This document shows, one piece after another, positions 16,487 to 25,050 of a DNA stretch of 64,000 bases. The first letter of the stretch is position 1; each line of letters begins with the position of its first letter. Source of the stretch: RGIG9151 sp963635575 (GTDB lineage: Bacteria > Bacillota > Clostridia > TANB77 > RGIG9151); assembly GCA_963635575.1 (NCBI GenBank), contig CAVHFU010000001.1:1-64000 (forward strand), in the 5' to 3' direction. Under the pieces are notes generated by a model, which worked only from the letters and a program-made list of their open reading frames with translations, was not told where the DNA came from and ran no database searches. A program made the position numbers and the translations under genes.

Positions 16487-19015
16487 TTAATTATTAGAAT
16501 TATTATAAATATCCTCTAGTAAATCATGCTTAGTTGAGTATTGGAAGATTTTCCCTTTATAGCCGTTTTTAACATAATCTAAATAATCAAATACTACATT
16601 TCCGTCTTCTTTTTCCAAAAGTTCAATGTCAAATTTTACCGTAATCGGATCGCCATTTTTATCTATGCTAGCATCCAAAGGCAAATAATAATACCATGTC
16701 CATCTAGTAACAGGTACCCCACTACTTGTGTAACTAGTTTCACTCTTTAGTTCAGATATACTTCCTCTTATTCCTGGATACTCTACAACTGAAGGATTTA
16801 TATTAATATCTAGCTCATCCTCACTGAAGTTTCTCGCCTTAAACAAGCACTCTATCGCATATCCGAATTTTATTTCATTCAACTCAGCGTCATCCACATC
16901 AATAATGCAATTATCACCAAAAGGAACAGCAAACATTTCATCCATATATTGCATCCATCTCAGATCTCTTACCGATAATACAAATAAGCCATTTCTCCCG
17001 ACTTCGTCGGCATCAACATTAGGATTATCATCACTAACATCCGGATCAGCATCACTTTTAGGGTCATCATCCCTAGTCGGGTTATCCGGCTCCCCATTCG
17101 GTAAAGGAGTAGAATTAGGATTAATCGGATCGTCTCCGATTAAATTAATCGGAAAATCTATAATTATATCATCAAACACTGGTGCAGGGCAATGCGTTAT
17201 GCTTTTTGTTAAGCCGGCAAGCGTATAACTGGTAGGCAAGTTTCGATAATTAGGATCAGTAACATCTTTACATACTATATGTGCCTTTGGTAAATCAACC
17301 TTAGTTAAATTTTTCCCTTCAAAAGCCTTTATCTTGTACTTACCATCTATATCTGGGCCATCTAACTTTATTCCTTTATACACAACATTCGTCGAATTTG
17401 TAAAGTAATTTCGTTCCGTTTCTTTCTTATCAGTTTTTGTAACTGTACTGCCGGACGGCTCTCCACATTGTCCACCATATTTTATATACTGACATTGATT
17501 ATTAGTCCTAGGGTCTATGTATTCACACTGAATCTGCTTCGTTCTTCCACAAATACGTTCATACATTTGTTTCAGCCTATAATTATCTACATGTGTAAAT
17601 TTGGCAGGCTTTTCATACAAAGAAAAGCTATCACCAACCGAAAATAATTTGTTGTTCGTATCTTTTCTTTCAAATTGCATATCCTCTCTATCTGTATTAC
17701 CACAATCGTATTCTAACCACGGATTGCCTACAGCATCACCTGCAGCATCAAAATAATGCCCCGGACATACAGGCTCCCCTATATGGGTATGCAATTTGCA
17801 TTTAGGTACATAAAAATTGTCTGATATTGAATCCAACTCATCCTCTAATTTCTCTTTTTTCTCGGCTATTCTTTCTAATTCTTCATTAATCTCCTTAAGC
17901 CATTCTTTAAGTTCATCGCCTTTTAAATTACCTTCATCTAATACTTTTTTCTTTCTTTCCTTTAACTCTTTTTCTTCATCTTTAAGATTATCTAATTCAG
18001 TCTTTATTTCTTTCCTCAATGTCTCGTTATTTTTTTTACAATTATTGCATACGTCCTTTCTTTTGCTTCCAGATTCAATAAAAAATTCAGGATGTTTATA
18101 TGTGCCATCACTCAATCTTTTCGCACCGCACGAATTACACTTATACTCACAACTACACCCTGGAGGATTTTTCCAAAGTTCACCCGAGCTATCCCCATCC
18201 GGAGTATTTTCATCAGCTTTTTTATCATACTTGCACCACATCTTTTCATATTCTGCACCAGTCGCAGGGCAAGTCCTTTTCTCCATCCCAACTTCAACCA
18301 AATATCCTCTATTAGTTAGGCTTTTATGTTTTTCCTCCCAGTCTTCACCATGTTCACAATATTTGTCATGATTACATGGTGCAACCGAAAATGTATAATG
18401 TTGCTGAGCGAAACTAGCCGATGTTGCTTCGCTCCATGATGCGGCAGCTTCTGCCTGCACGGAGTTAAGGTCTGTGTCGACAACGTAAAACGTTTTTATT
18501 CCAGCGTCTGATGTATATTTAGTTGTTGTCGATGTTATATCTGTAGACTTCATACCAAGAACTTTTAAATATTCCTCAGATACTGCAATTTCAAATCTCG
18601 GATCCAAATACACCTCACATCCGCTTTGGCATATATCTTGTAAAATCCCTTGATCACAATCACTGCTAAGCACGTCACTAATGCTAACTCCACCAAATAC
18701 CTGCCAGCTTCCATCCACAGAGCCATACACCTCTTCAAACTCCTCTTCACTGTAGTCCGCATATTTTCCACTACCGCCATAATTATATTCTTTAAAAAAT
18801 TCACCGTTCCAGCTACTGCCATTACCGGTTATAACAGTGGCTATAAAGTTAATAGTCGAATAGCATATTTTGGTATTACTCGTAACAGTCCCCGTCTTAA
18901 AAGTATCCTTATTCGCTAGGTTATTATACTGCGAACCATCTTTTTCCTTTTCTGCGAATCCAACATCAAACAAAAGCATACTACAACACAGAAAAAATAT
19001 AAATAGTTTTTTCAT
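16487..19015 (-). CDS. Large secreted cysteine-rich protein with coiled coil, unknown function
   Basis: Exported 842-residue protein, not recognised. A signal peptide (about 1-22) is followed by an N-terminal domain and then a cysteine-rich stretch with about 20 of the roughly 25 mature cysteines. That stretch includes a zinc-ribbon-like pair (CEYKCNSCG and CNNCKK). A strongly charged Lys/Glu coiled coil spans about residues 322-400. More paired cysteines follow (CEYID, CQYIK), then an Asp/Pro-rich linker (about 625-672) and a C-terminal beta-rich domain. It is the last gene of a three-gene set with two other exported proteins. The start at 19015 has GGAGG 8 nt upstream. A surface or extracellular structural role is plausible but unproven. 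Confidence 0.7.
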   Translation of the reverse strand: MKKLFIFFLCCSMLLFDVGFAEKEKDGSQYNNLANKDTFKTGTVTSNTKICYSTINFIATVITGNGSSWNGEFFKEYNYGGSGKYADYSEEEFEEVYGSVDGSWQVFGGVSISDVLSSDCDQGILQDICQSGCEVYLDPRFEIAVSEEYLKVLGMKSTDITSTTTKYTSDAGIKTFYVVDTDLNSVQAEAAASWSEATSASFAQQHYTFSVAPCNHDKYCEHGEDWEEKHKSLTNRGYLVEVGMEKRTCPATGAEYEKMWCKYDKKADENTPDGDSSGELWKNPPGCSCEYKCNSCGAKRLSDGTYKHPEFFIESGSKRKDVCNNCKKNNETLRKEIKTELDNLKDEEKELKERKKKVLDEGNLKGDELKEWLKEINEELERIAEKKEKLEDELDSISDNFYVPKCKLHTHIGEPVCPGHYFDAAGDAVGNPWLEYDCGNTDREDMQFERKDTNNKLFSVGDSFSLYEKPAKFTHVDNYRLKQMYERICGRTKQIQCEYIDPRTNNQCQYIKYGGQCGEPSGSTVTKTDKKETERNYFTNSTNVVYKGIKLDGPDIDGKYKIKAFEGKNLTKVDLPKAHIVCKDVTDPNYRNLPTSYTLAGLTKSITHCPAPVFDDIIIDFPINLIGDDPINPNSTPLPNGEPDNPTRDDDPKSDADPDVSDDNPNVDADEVGRNGLFVLSVRDLRWMQYMDEMFAVPFGDNCIIDVDDAELNEIKFGYAIECLFKARNFSEDELDININPSVVEYPGIRGSISELKSETSYTSSGVPVTRWTWYYYLPLDASIDKNGDPITVKFDIELLEKEDGNVVFDYLDYVKNGYKGKIFQYSTKHDLLEDIYNNSNN

Positions 19016-19044
19016 CGACATTACCTCCGTTTTTTAATTATCTA

Positions 19045-19629
19045 CTAATCTTCCATAAAGTAATACGCTTCCATTTCAGGAGAGTTCATACCGAATTTTA
19101 ATGCAACAATAGCCGGAGATGAACGTTTACCATATAACTCATAATACTCGTTATATAACTTCACTCCTATTTCCACACTATCTTTAATGTCTGATAAGTC
19201 ATAGTCTTCCCTTCCCAGTAACCATGAATAATCATATGCCGGATTCATTCTAAATGACCAACCGGTAGGTCCTAAACATTCCAACAACTTCCTAAATGAA
19301 TACTCTATATCATTTTCTACGCACAATTTATACAAATAATTTTGAAATTCCAAATCAACATTGCTAACATAGTTAGGCATAAGGTGTTGTTTTTCATTGC
19401 ACAAAGTGCACACAGAATTTTCATATTTGCAAAGTTCATACTCTACATTTTCAGTTGCCCTCACTTCGCCGCATGTCAAACATTTCTGCCTATAAAAATG
19501 ATAACCCATTACTTTTTTTACTTCTAAGGAATAGTTATATTCTTTCTCATATGTATGCATGCATTCCGCATACGACATTGTATTGAATATTAATCCTATC
19601 ACTAAAAACAAGAAAATACTTTTTTTCAT
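19045..19629 (-). CDS. Small secreted zinc-ribbon-like protein, unknown function
   Basis: Exported 194-residue protein. A signal peptide (about 1-21) is followed by a four-cysteine zinc-ribbon-like module (CLTCG at about residue 50, CTLCN at about 75). The C-terminal helical domain ends in a segment (IGVKLYNEYYELYGK) faintly resembling the end of lysozyme-like transglycosylase folds; no catalytic Glu can be assigned. It lies 16 bp after an SLH protein and 29 bp before the large cysteine-rich protein, so all three are likely made together. It shares the CxxC style of the downstream protein, suggesting joint function outside the cell. Confidence 0.65.
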   Translation of the reverse strand: MKKSIFLFLVIGLIFNTMSYAECMHTYEKEYNYSLEVKKVMGYHFYRQKCLTCGEVRATENVEYELCKYENSVCTLCNEKQHLMPNYVSNVDLEFQNYLYKLCVENDIEYSFRKLLECLGPTGWSFRMNPAYDYSWLLGREDYDLSDIKDSVEIGVKLYNEYYELYGKRSSPAIVALKFGMNSPEMEAYYFMED

Positions 19630-19645
19630 TTTTCCCTCCTCCTAA

Positions 19646-20650
19646 CTACACACTAATCTCGGTATTAAAGTCTGCATACCATTTCCCGTTTATTTTTAAA
19701 AGTTTCTTGGAAAAAGTGTATTCACCGGACGAGCTATTATACTCTATGATTGCTTCATTTTCCGTAAGCTCTCTTACAGTAAATTCAAAAGTATCAAAAT
19801 CTGCCTCTTCATTTATGTAAGCTTTAACAAAAGGGTTTAACATATATTTCTCATAATTTATGGCGATATTTTCCTTATAATAGCAAAACGAATTATAAAA
19901 TTCCCCCGCTAATTCATATTCTAATATTTTCTTTAGCACATCCATCGGCTCCAAATACTCGTTATATCCCTCTGTCGGTTTAGACCTCTTTATGTTTTTT
20001 AAGTATCCGATGTTATCGTTAAAATTAAGTAACATAACCGAAGCTTCGGCTCTAGTTATTTTATTAAAAGGCTTAAAGGAGCCATTAGGATAGCCGTTTA
20101 TTATTCCTATTTTATTTCCCAATTTTATCGACTCTGGGAAAGTTGATGATCCGATATCATTAAAGTTAACTTCTAATCCTACTTTTTCTTCATCTTTAAT
20201 AAACAAGGAAATTATAGCAACTGCTTCTTCACGAGTTATAGCTTTATACGGTTCAAATTTTTCGCCAAATATCTCAAACATTTCCTTCGCACCATATTTA
20301 TTGTCCGCGGCTGTTCCATACAAATTAGCTCTTACCATAAACTGACTGTATGCATTCTCAGCCCACGTAACTTGACGCACATCAGGGTACATATATACTT
20401 TAGAATAATCAATTTCAGGCAATAAAGTACGCATAGAAAGTACTTTGTTAATTACAGTAATATATTCGATTCTAGTTATTTCTTTTTCCGGTAAGAAACT
20501 ACCGTCGGGATATCCGTTAAATAGCCCATACTCGGCCGCCTCTTCTATATATTCCTTTGCCCAACTACCCTCCACATCATTAAACGTAGTCGCACGTGAG
20601 GTAGAAAATAGTGTAAGTAAAACTAAAAATATTACTACTGCTTTTCTCAT
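19646..20650 (-). CDS. SLH-domain surface protein
   Basis: Exported 334-residue surface protein. A signal peptide (1-20) is followed by three S-layer homology repeats. The first (TTFNDVEGSWAKEYIEEA, GYPDGSFLPEKEITR) and third (INGYPNGSFKPFNKITRAEA) are clear, the middle one is divergent. The C-terminal domain (about 215-334) resembles a small alpha/beta fold ending in KKLLKINGKWYADF. SLH repeats bind pyruvylated wall polymers. The start at 20650 has GGAGGG 6 nt upstream; longer in-frame ATGs lack sites and a signal peptide. It is the first gene of the secreted trio. Confidence 0.85.
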   Translation of the reverse strand: MRKAVVIFLVLLTLFSTSRATTFNDVEGSWAKEYIEEAAEYGLFNGYPDGSFLPEKEITRIEYITVINKVLSMRTLLPEIDYSKVYMYPDVRQVTWAENAYSQFMVRANLYGTAADNKYGAKEMFEIFGEKFEPYKAITREEAVAIISLFIKDEEKVGLEVNFNDIGSSTFPESIKLGNKIGIINGYPNGSFKPFNKITRAEASVMLLNFNDNIGYLKNIKRSKPTEGYNEYLEPMDVLKKILEYELAGEFYNSFCYYKENIAINYEKYMLNPFVKAYINEEADFDTFEFTVRELTENEAIIEYNSSSGEYTFSKKLLKINGKWYADFNTEISV

Positions 20651-20699
20651 TTGTATCCCTCCATTAGGTATATTAAGAGATCGGATTAAATCCCTATAA

Positions 20700-20717
20700 A
20701 TTAGGCCCACGCCTAAT
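20700..20717. promoter_or_regulatory. Inverted repeat upstream of the SLH operon
   Basis: A perfect 7-bp inverted repeat (ATTAGGC, 4-nt loop, GCCTAAT), 50 bp before the SLH protein start and without a T-run. It may be an operator or a leader hairpin for the secreted trio. No factor can be named. Confidence 0.35.
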
Positions 20718-20746
20718 CTCAGCAATCTCCCTTTTAAAATTTTATC

Positions 20747-20788
20747 AAAAAAAAAAAAAAAAAATGCAAGTAGATTTTTTAATCCACT
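20747..20788 (-). terminator. Terminator of glmM with an 18-T tract
   Basis: On the minus strand, AGTGGATT pairs with AATCTACT (20769-20788, one G-T pair). After TGCA an uninterrupted run of 18 Ts follows (20747-20764). The homopolymer length may be variable or misassembled. Confidence 0.8.
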
Positions 20789-20827
20789 AACATTTTTTCA
20801 CATTCTCTCTCAAAGAAATAATAGTTC

Positions 20828-22165
20828 TTATCCTTCTATTAATTTTGCAATTTCTTTTGCTTTTTCTTCTATTAATTCTTGGTTATCTCCTTCAATCATT
20901 ACTCTAACTAATGGCTCTGTACCTGAAGGACGAATTACAACTCTTCCGTTACCCTTAAACATTTCTTCCACATCAGAAATAGCTTTTGCTACAACAGGGT
21001 CGTCTTTATATGTATTTTTTCTTTCAATACTAACCTTTGCATTAACCGTAACTTGAGGGAATGACTTCATACATTTAGCAAGTTCAGATAACTTTTCACC
21101 AGTTTCGTTCATAACATTCATAACATTTATAGCTGTTAAAATTCCATCTCCTGTTGTGTTATGGTCTAAGAAAATAACGTGACCTGATTGTTCTCCGCCT
21201 AATACATACCCCTTATTTAACATTTCTTCTAAGACATATCTGTCTCCAACTTTAGTTCTAACGATATTTACATCATTTTCTTTTCCGGCCAAATCAAATC
21301 CAAGATTACTCATAATTGTTCCGACAATTGCATTATTTTTTAGCTTACCTTGTCTCTTTAAGTGAAGTCCGCAAATCATAAGTATTTTGTCGCCATCTAC
21401 AAATTCTCCGTTTTCGTCAATAGCAAGCAATCTATCAGCATCTCCGTCAAAAGCAAATCCAATGTCTGCGCCGATATCGGTTACAAATTTTTGTAATGCA
21501 GAAATATGTGTAGAACCACAATCTCTGTTTATATTTATTCCATCAGGAGCGTTGCCTATTGCCATAACCTCAGCCCCAAGCTCAGAGAACACTTTTTGCG
21601 CTATTTTATATGACGCACCATTTGCACAATCTAATGCAATCTTTTTACCTTTTAAGCTTTTTCCTAAGCTTACTAAGTATTTTGCATAATCGTCTAGACA
21701 ATTTCCTTTTTCTATAACTTTTCCTATCTTTTCATGAGTAACGATTTTGGGTGCTTCTACTTCATCAAATAGAATCTCCTCAATTTCATTTTCAATTGCA
21801 TCCGGCAATTTATATCCTTGATTATTAAAGAACTTTATTCCATTAAATTCAAAAGAATTATGAGATGCAGAAATAACAACTCCGGCATCACATTTATATA
21901 GTCTTGTTAAATATGCTATACCAGGTGTTGGAATAACTCCTGCACGAATTACATCCGCTCCAACAGAGCAAATTCCTGCGATTAACGCAGACTCTAGCAT
22001 ATCTCCGGATAGTCTTGTATCCTTACCAATAATAATTACAGGCTTGTGCTTTAATTCTCCTGCCAACACACATGCTCCGGCTTTACCGATTTTATATGCT
22101 AAATCAGTAGTAAGTTCAACATTTGCAACTCCTCTAACTCCATCAGTACCAAATAATCTACCCAT
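20828..22165 (-). CDS. glmM: Phosphoglucosamine mutase
   Basis: Converts glucosamine-6-phosphate to glucosamine-1-phosphate in the UDP-GlcNAc pathway, the step after GlmS. The phosphoserine loop is visible as ISASHNSFEFNGIKFF, where the usual SASHNP has Ser for Pro. Also visible are the metal-binding DGDADR loop (AFDGDADRLLAID), the substrate loop GGEQSGH and the phosphate-binding RPSGTEPLVRVM. Length 445 and start GRLFGTDGVRG are typical. ruvC lies 10 bp upstream on the same strand. Confidence 0.97.
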   Translation of the reverse strand: MGRLFGTDGVRGVANVELTTDLAYKIGKAGACVLAGELKHKPVIIIGKDTRLSGDMLESALIAGICSVGADVIRAGVIPTPGIAYLTRLYKCDAGVVISASHNSFEFNGIKFFNNQGYKLPDAIENEIEEILFDEVEAPKIVTHEKIGKVIEKGNCLDDYAKYLVSLGKSLKGKKIALDCANGASYKIAQKVFSELGAEVMAIGNAPDGININRDCGSTHISALQKFVTDIGADIGFAFDGDADRLLAIDENGEFVDGDKILMICGLHLKRQGKLKNNAIVGTIMSNLGFDLAGKENDVNIVRTKVGDRYVLEEMLNKGYVLGGEQSGHVIFLDHNTTGDGILTAINVMNVMNETGEKLSELAKCMKSFPQVTVNAKVSIERKNTYKDDPVVAKAISDVEEMFKGNGRVVIRPSGTEPLVRVMIEGDNQELIEEKAKEIAKLIEG

Positions 22166-22175
22166 TTCGTCCTCC

Positions 22176-22652
22176 TTATTTTAATCGCTCACTATTACCA
22201 CAGCAAAGTGCGACTGCCAAAGCGTCAGCTGCATCATCAGGCTTAGGAATTGAATCCAAGTTTAGTAACACTTGAACCATCTTTTGCATTTGCTTTTTAT
22301 CTGCTTTTCCGTAACCTGTAATAGCTTGCTTAATTTGTAGAGGTGTATATTCATAAAACGGTTTGCCCATTTGGGCAATTGCTAGTAATAACACACCTCT
22401 TCCATGTGCAACGGCAATTCCTGTCGTTATATTCTTACAGAAAAACAACTCTTCCATTGCAACATAATCAGGATTGTACTGGTTGAATTTACGTACAATC
22501 TCTTCATACATTATATTCAATCTGACAGATAAGTCAAGTCCAGCCTTGGTTGTGATAACCCCATAGTCCAAAACTTTGTACTTATTTCCTAGCTTTTCTA
22601 CTACTCCGTATCCTGTTATTGCAAAACCGGGGTCAATACCAAAAATAATCAT
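22176..22652 (-). CDS. ruvC: Holliday junction resolvase
   Basis: Crossover-junction endonuclease of recombination repair. Catalytic acidic residues are visible in IFGIDPGFAITGYG (Asp7), MEELFF (Glu) and the C-terminal DDAADALAVALC. Length of 158 is normal. ruvAB, often adjacent in other bacteria, are not in this window; RuvC lies instead between the glycogen debranching enzyme and glmM with only 10-11 bp gaps, so transcription is shared. Confidence 0.95.
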   Translation of the reverse strand: MIIFGIDPGFAITGYGVVEKLGNKYKVLDYGVITTKAGLDLSVRLNIMYEEIVRKFNQYNPDYVAMEELFFCKNITTGIAVAHGRGVLLLAIAQMGKPFYEYTPLQIKQAITGYGKADKKQMQKMVQVLLNLDSIPKPDDAADALAVALCCGNSERLK

Positions 22653-22663
22653 AAGTCCTCCTA

Positions 22664-24622
22664 CTAATTCTCTGTAATAGCCCTAAGCAACTCTCCTACA
22701 CTCCACGCTTGTGCAAAGCACCCTCTAGGAGTAAACGGATATTCTGCATCAAATATTTCATTTATTTGTCCTAGTGTTTCCTCTTTTAATGTATACTTTA
22801 TATTCTCAACGATGATTTTCTCTGTAAATCTCTTGTCCTTAATTTTAAGTCTCTTGCTTGATGTAATAAACGCACCAATAGGCCAAGTCCAAACAGTTCC
22901 TTGGTGGTACGCCGTATCTCTTTGCCATATATCTCCTAAATAAATAGGTCTATACTTTTCGTCAGATGGTGCAAGCGAACGCAAACCAACAGGCGTATAT
23001 AAATTTTCAGCCACATTCATAAACACTTTTTTAGCCTTTACGCCAGTTAAAACCGGGAAGTTTAGCGAAAGTGCAAAAATTTGATTAGGGCGAATACTTG
23101 TATCCGGCCCTTTTTCATTTACAACATCATATAAGTATCCGCCTTTTTCATACCAAAACGTATCTGTAAAACTCTTTTTTATCTTCTTAGCTAACGTCGA
23201 ATACTTATCTTCCTTTTTGAATTTCTTACTAAGTTCAGCCATAACCATAATTGCATTATACCATAAAGCATTAATTTCAACAGCCTTACCGAATCTAGGT
23301 GTTACAACATAGTCTCCAACCTTAGCATCCATCCAAGTAAGTTGTGTATGTTCATTTCCTTGATAAATTAAATTATCCGGACAAATATAAACAATTTCCG
23401 TATCTTTTCCCTTTATATCCTCTTCACTACACATATATCTATCAAAAATCTCTTCCATTTTTGGATATAACTCGCCTACAAACTTTTCATCTTTTGTGTA
23501 TCTATAATAATTATATACAGCCTCAAAAAACCAAAGTGAAGCGTCTACTGTATTATATCCGGGTTGCTCACCAAAGTCAGGAAAAACATTCGGAAGCAGA
23601 CCACCCTTGATATACTTTGCAAAAGTCTTTAATATGCTCTTTGCATCGTCAAAACGTTTTGTAGATAGAGTTAGCCCTGTAAATGCAATTAGTGTATCTC
23701 TTCCCCAATCAGTAAACCACGGATAACCGGCAATAATGGTCTTTCCGTTAGTCGAATTTCTTTTTACGATAAAGTCGTCTGCCGCTTTTACCAAGTCACA
23801 AACAAACTCATCTTTATATCCTGCCTTTTTAATAAGCATATTACCACGACTAATTGCCTCTTTATATGACTTATTAACATCTATATTTATATCATCTTCA
23901 ACAGTAAATACAATATCTACCCTTTTTTCTTCATTAGGCTCTAAATTAAGTTCAAAAAATCCGGGCATATATTGATTTTCTCTATCTGTTAAGCCACGTT
24001 CCCTTTCTTTCCTATATGACATATTGTAAAACATATCTTTTTTAGGATAGAACTCAGCCTCATTAGAAAACATTTTAAGTCTTGTTGGATTATTTCTATC
24101 AAACCTTACCTCTGTACAGTTTTCGTGTAGCAAGACTTCAAATTCGTCAAAATTAGTTCTTTCACCATGGTAATCTCTAAAATTTACTAATGGGTAAAAT
24201 GTAATTTTGCTATTTTCATTGTAATTCTTTATATGATACCTTACAACAGTCGCGTTTTGCCCTCTTACCATCCATATTTCCTTAGTAAATTCCAATGAAT
24301 TGGTTCTATAAATCCAAGTTGGTAGTACGTCATTATTAAAATATGTAATGTGATGGTAACCCTTTGTATAATAATTATCTCCACATTCAAAGCTAGACAA
24401 ATATGATGTCTCTTTCTTATTTTCTACTATTTCGTGTAATCCTGATACAATTAAATGCCTTGCAGATGGTGGATTTAAGGCGGCAACAAGTAAACCGTGA
24501 TATCTTCTTGAATTAGAATTTATTACTGTGCTGCTCGCGAACCCACCTATCCCATTTGTAAGTAACCATTCGCGAGACACCCCGCTATCAAAATTCAAAA
24601 ATTCTTCATTTGTTAAAGTCAT
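22664..24622 (-). CDS. Glycogen debranching enzyme (amylo-alpha-1,6-glucosidase type)
   Basis: Two-domain glycogen debranching protein of 652 residues. The N-terminal GDE_N domain begins with SREWLLTNGIGGFASST and SRRYHGLLVAALNPP. The C-terminal GDE_C (alpha/alpha)6 barrel contains IAGYPWFTDWGRDTLIAFTGL, with the acidic residue typical of the family, and GTVWTWPIGAF. It removes alpha-1,6 branch residues during glycogen use. The ATG at 24622 is set by GAGGTG 6 nt upstream; a GTG at 24631 lies inside that site. A 21-bp palindrome sits just upstream. The stop is TAG. Confidence 0.92.
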   Translation of the reverse strand: MTLTNEEFLNFDSGVSREWLLTNGIGGFASSTVINSNSRRYHGLLVAALNPPSARHLIVSGLHEIVENKKETSYLSSFECGDNYYTKGYHHITYFNNDVLPTWIYRTNSLEFTKEIWMVRGQNATVVRYHIKNYNENSKITFYPLVNFRDYHGERTNFDEFEVLLHENCTEVRFDRNNPTRLKMFSNEAEFYPKKDMFYNMSYRKERERGLTDRENQYMPGFFELNLEPNEEKRVDIVFTVEDDINIDVNKSYKEAISRGNMLIKKAGYKDEFVCDLVKAADDFIVKRNSTNGKTIIAGYPWFTDWGRDTLIAFTGLTLSTKRFDDAKSILKTFAKYIKGGLLPNVFPDFGEQPGYNTVDASLWFFEAVYNYYRYTKDEKFVGELYPKMEEIFDRYMCSEEDIKGKDTEIVYICPDNLIYQGNEHTQLTWMDAKVGDYVVTPRFGKAVEINALWYNAIMVMAELSKKFKKEDKYSTLAKKIKKSFTDTFWYEKGGYLYDVVNEKGPDTSIRPNQIFALSLNFPVLTGVKAKKVFMNVAENLYTPVGLRSLAPSDEKYRPIYLGDIWQRDTAYHQGTVWTWPIGAFITSSKRLKIKDKRFTEKIIVENIKYTLKEETLGQINEIFDAEYPFTPRGCFAQAWSVGELLRAITEN

Positions 24623-24636
24623 AATTTTCACCTCAT

Positions 24637-24657
24637 CAAATTTACAATGTAAATTTG
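24637..24657. promoter_or_regulatory. 21-bp palindrome upstream of the debranching enzyme
   Basis: CAAATTTACA, a central A, TGTAAATTTG: 10-bp perfect arms with a single central base, 15 bp upstream of the debranching-enzyme start. No T-run follows, so an operator is more likely than a terminator. The regulator is unknown. Confidence 0.45.
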
Positions 24658-24690
24658 TCTTTTAAAATACTTCAAATCATATATCGAATT

Positions 24691-24765
24691 TTAATCTTTT
24701 ATTCTAAATACCATTTTTAGAAATTTGCCAAAAAGTCCGGGCATCTTAACAACAACAACTTTCAT
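24691..24765 (-). CDS. spoVM: SpoVM-like spore morphogenetic peptide
   Basis: A 24-codon gene whose product begins MKVVVVKMPGLFGKFLK. It aligns without gaps to Bacillus SpoVM at Lys2, Lys7, Pro9 and Gly13, and has the same amphipathic-helix pattern and basic end. SpoVM is a tiny peripheral membrane peptide that senses positive curvature of the forespore outer membrane and anchors the SpoIVA coat basement layer. A strong GGAGGTG site lies 5 nt upstream of the ATG. It sits between a small membrane-protein gene and the glycogen debranching gene on the same strand. Confidence 0.85.
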   Translation of the reverse strand: MKVVVVKMPGLFGKFLKMVFRIKD

Positions 24766-24802
24766 ATTGTCACCTCCAATTTACCCTATTTTCTCCACAC
24801 TT

Positions 24803-24964
24803 TTAACATAAACGCGAAAGGTATGTTCCGATAATTATAAGTATGACAGCTATAATCAGCATAAACCATCCCCAAGTAAGTAATGTCGAAAGAAGCATAC
24901 CAATGCCTATAAACAGTAGTGCAAAGCCAAATGACCTTTCTATCCCTCGCCGATTATAGAACAT
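24803..24964 (-). CDS. Small two-helix membrane protein, unknown function
   Basis: A 53-residue protein with a short basic head (MFYNRRGIERSFG) and two hydrophobic helices joined by a Trp-containing turn (TLLTWGW). Not recognised as a named family. The ATG at 24964 has AGAGGTG 7 nt upstream; a TTG at 24991 has no site. It lies 37 bp upstream of the spoVM-like gene, so a sporulation role is possible, but this is inference from position only. Confidence 0.6.
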   Translation of the reverse strand: MFYNRRGIERSFGFALLFIGIGMLLSTLLTWGWFMLIIAVILIIIGTYLSRLC

Positions 24965-25050
24965 TTTATCGCACCTCTTTTCTAATCTCAAAATATGTGC
25001 TAAAATATATTATTCGTAGCAAACGAATTTTGTGAATAGAGGTGGTAACT

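Noticed and set aside
17817..18371. 184-codon plus-strand frame inside the cysteine-rich protein gene
   Set aside because: Ser/Phe/Leu-rich antisense shadow of the Lys/Glu coiled coil, without ribosome-binding site.
20665..20745. Riboswitch in the leader of the 19646-20650 SLH gene (a CTGAGA motif recalls TPP)
   Set aside because: The other conserved TPP parts are missing; only a simple inverted repeat is supported.
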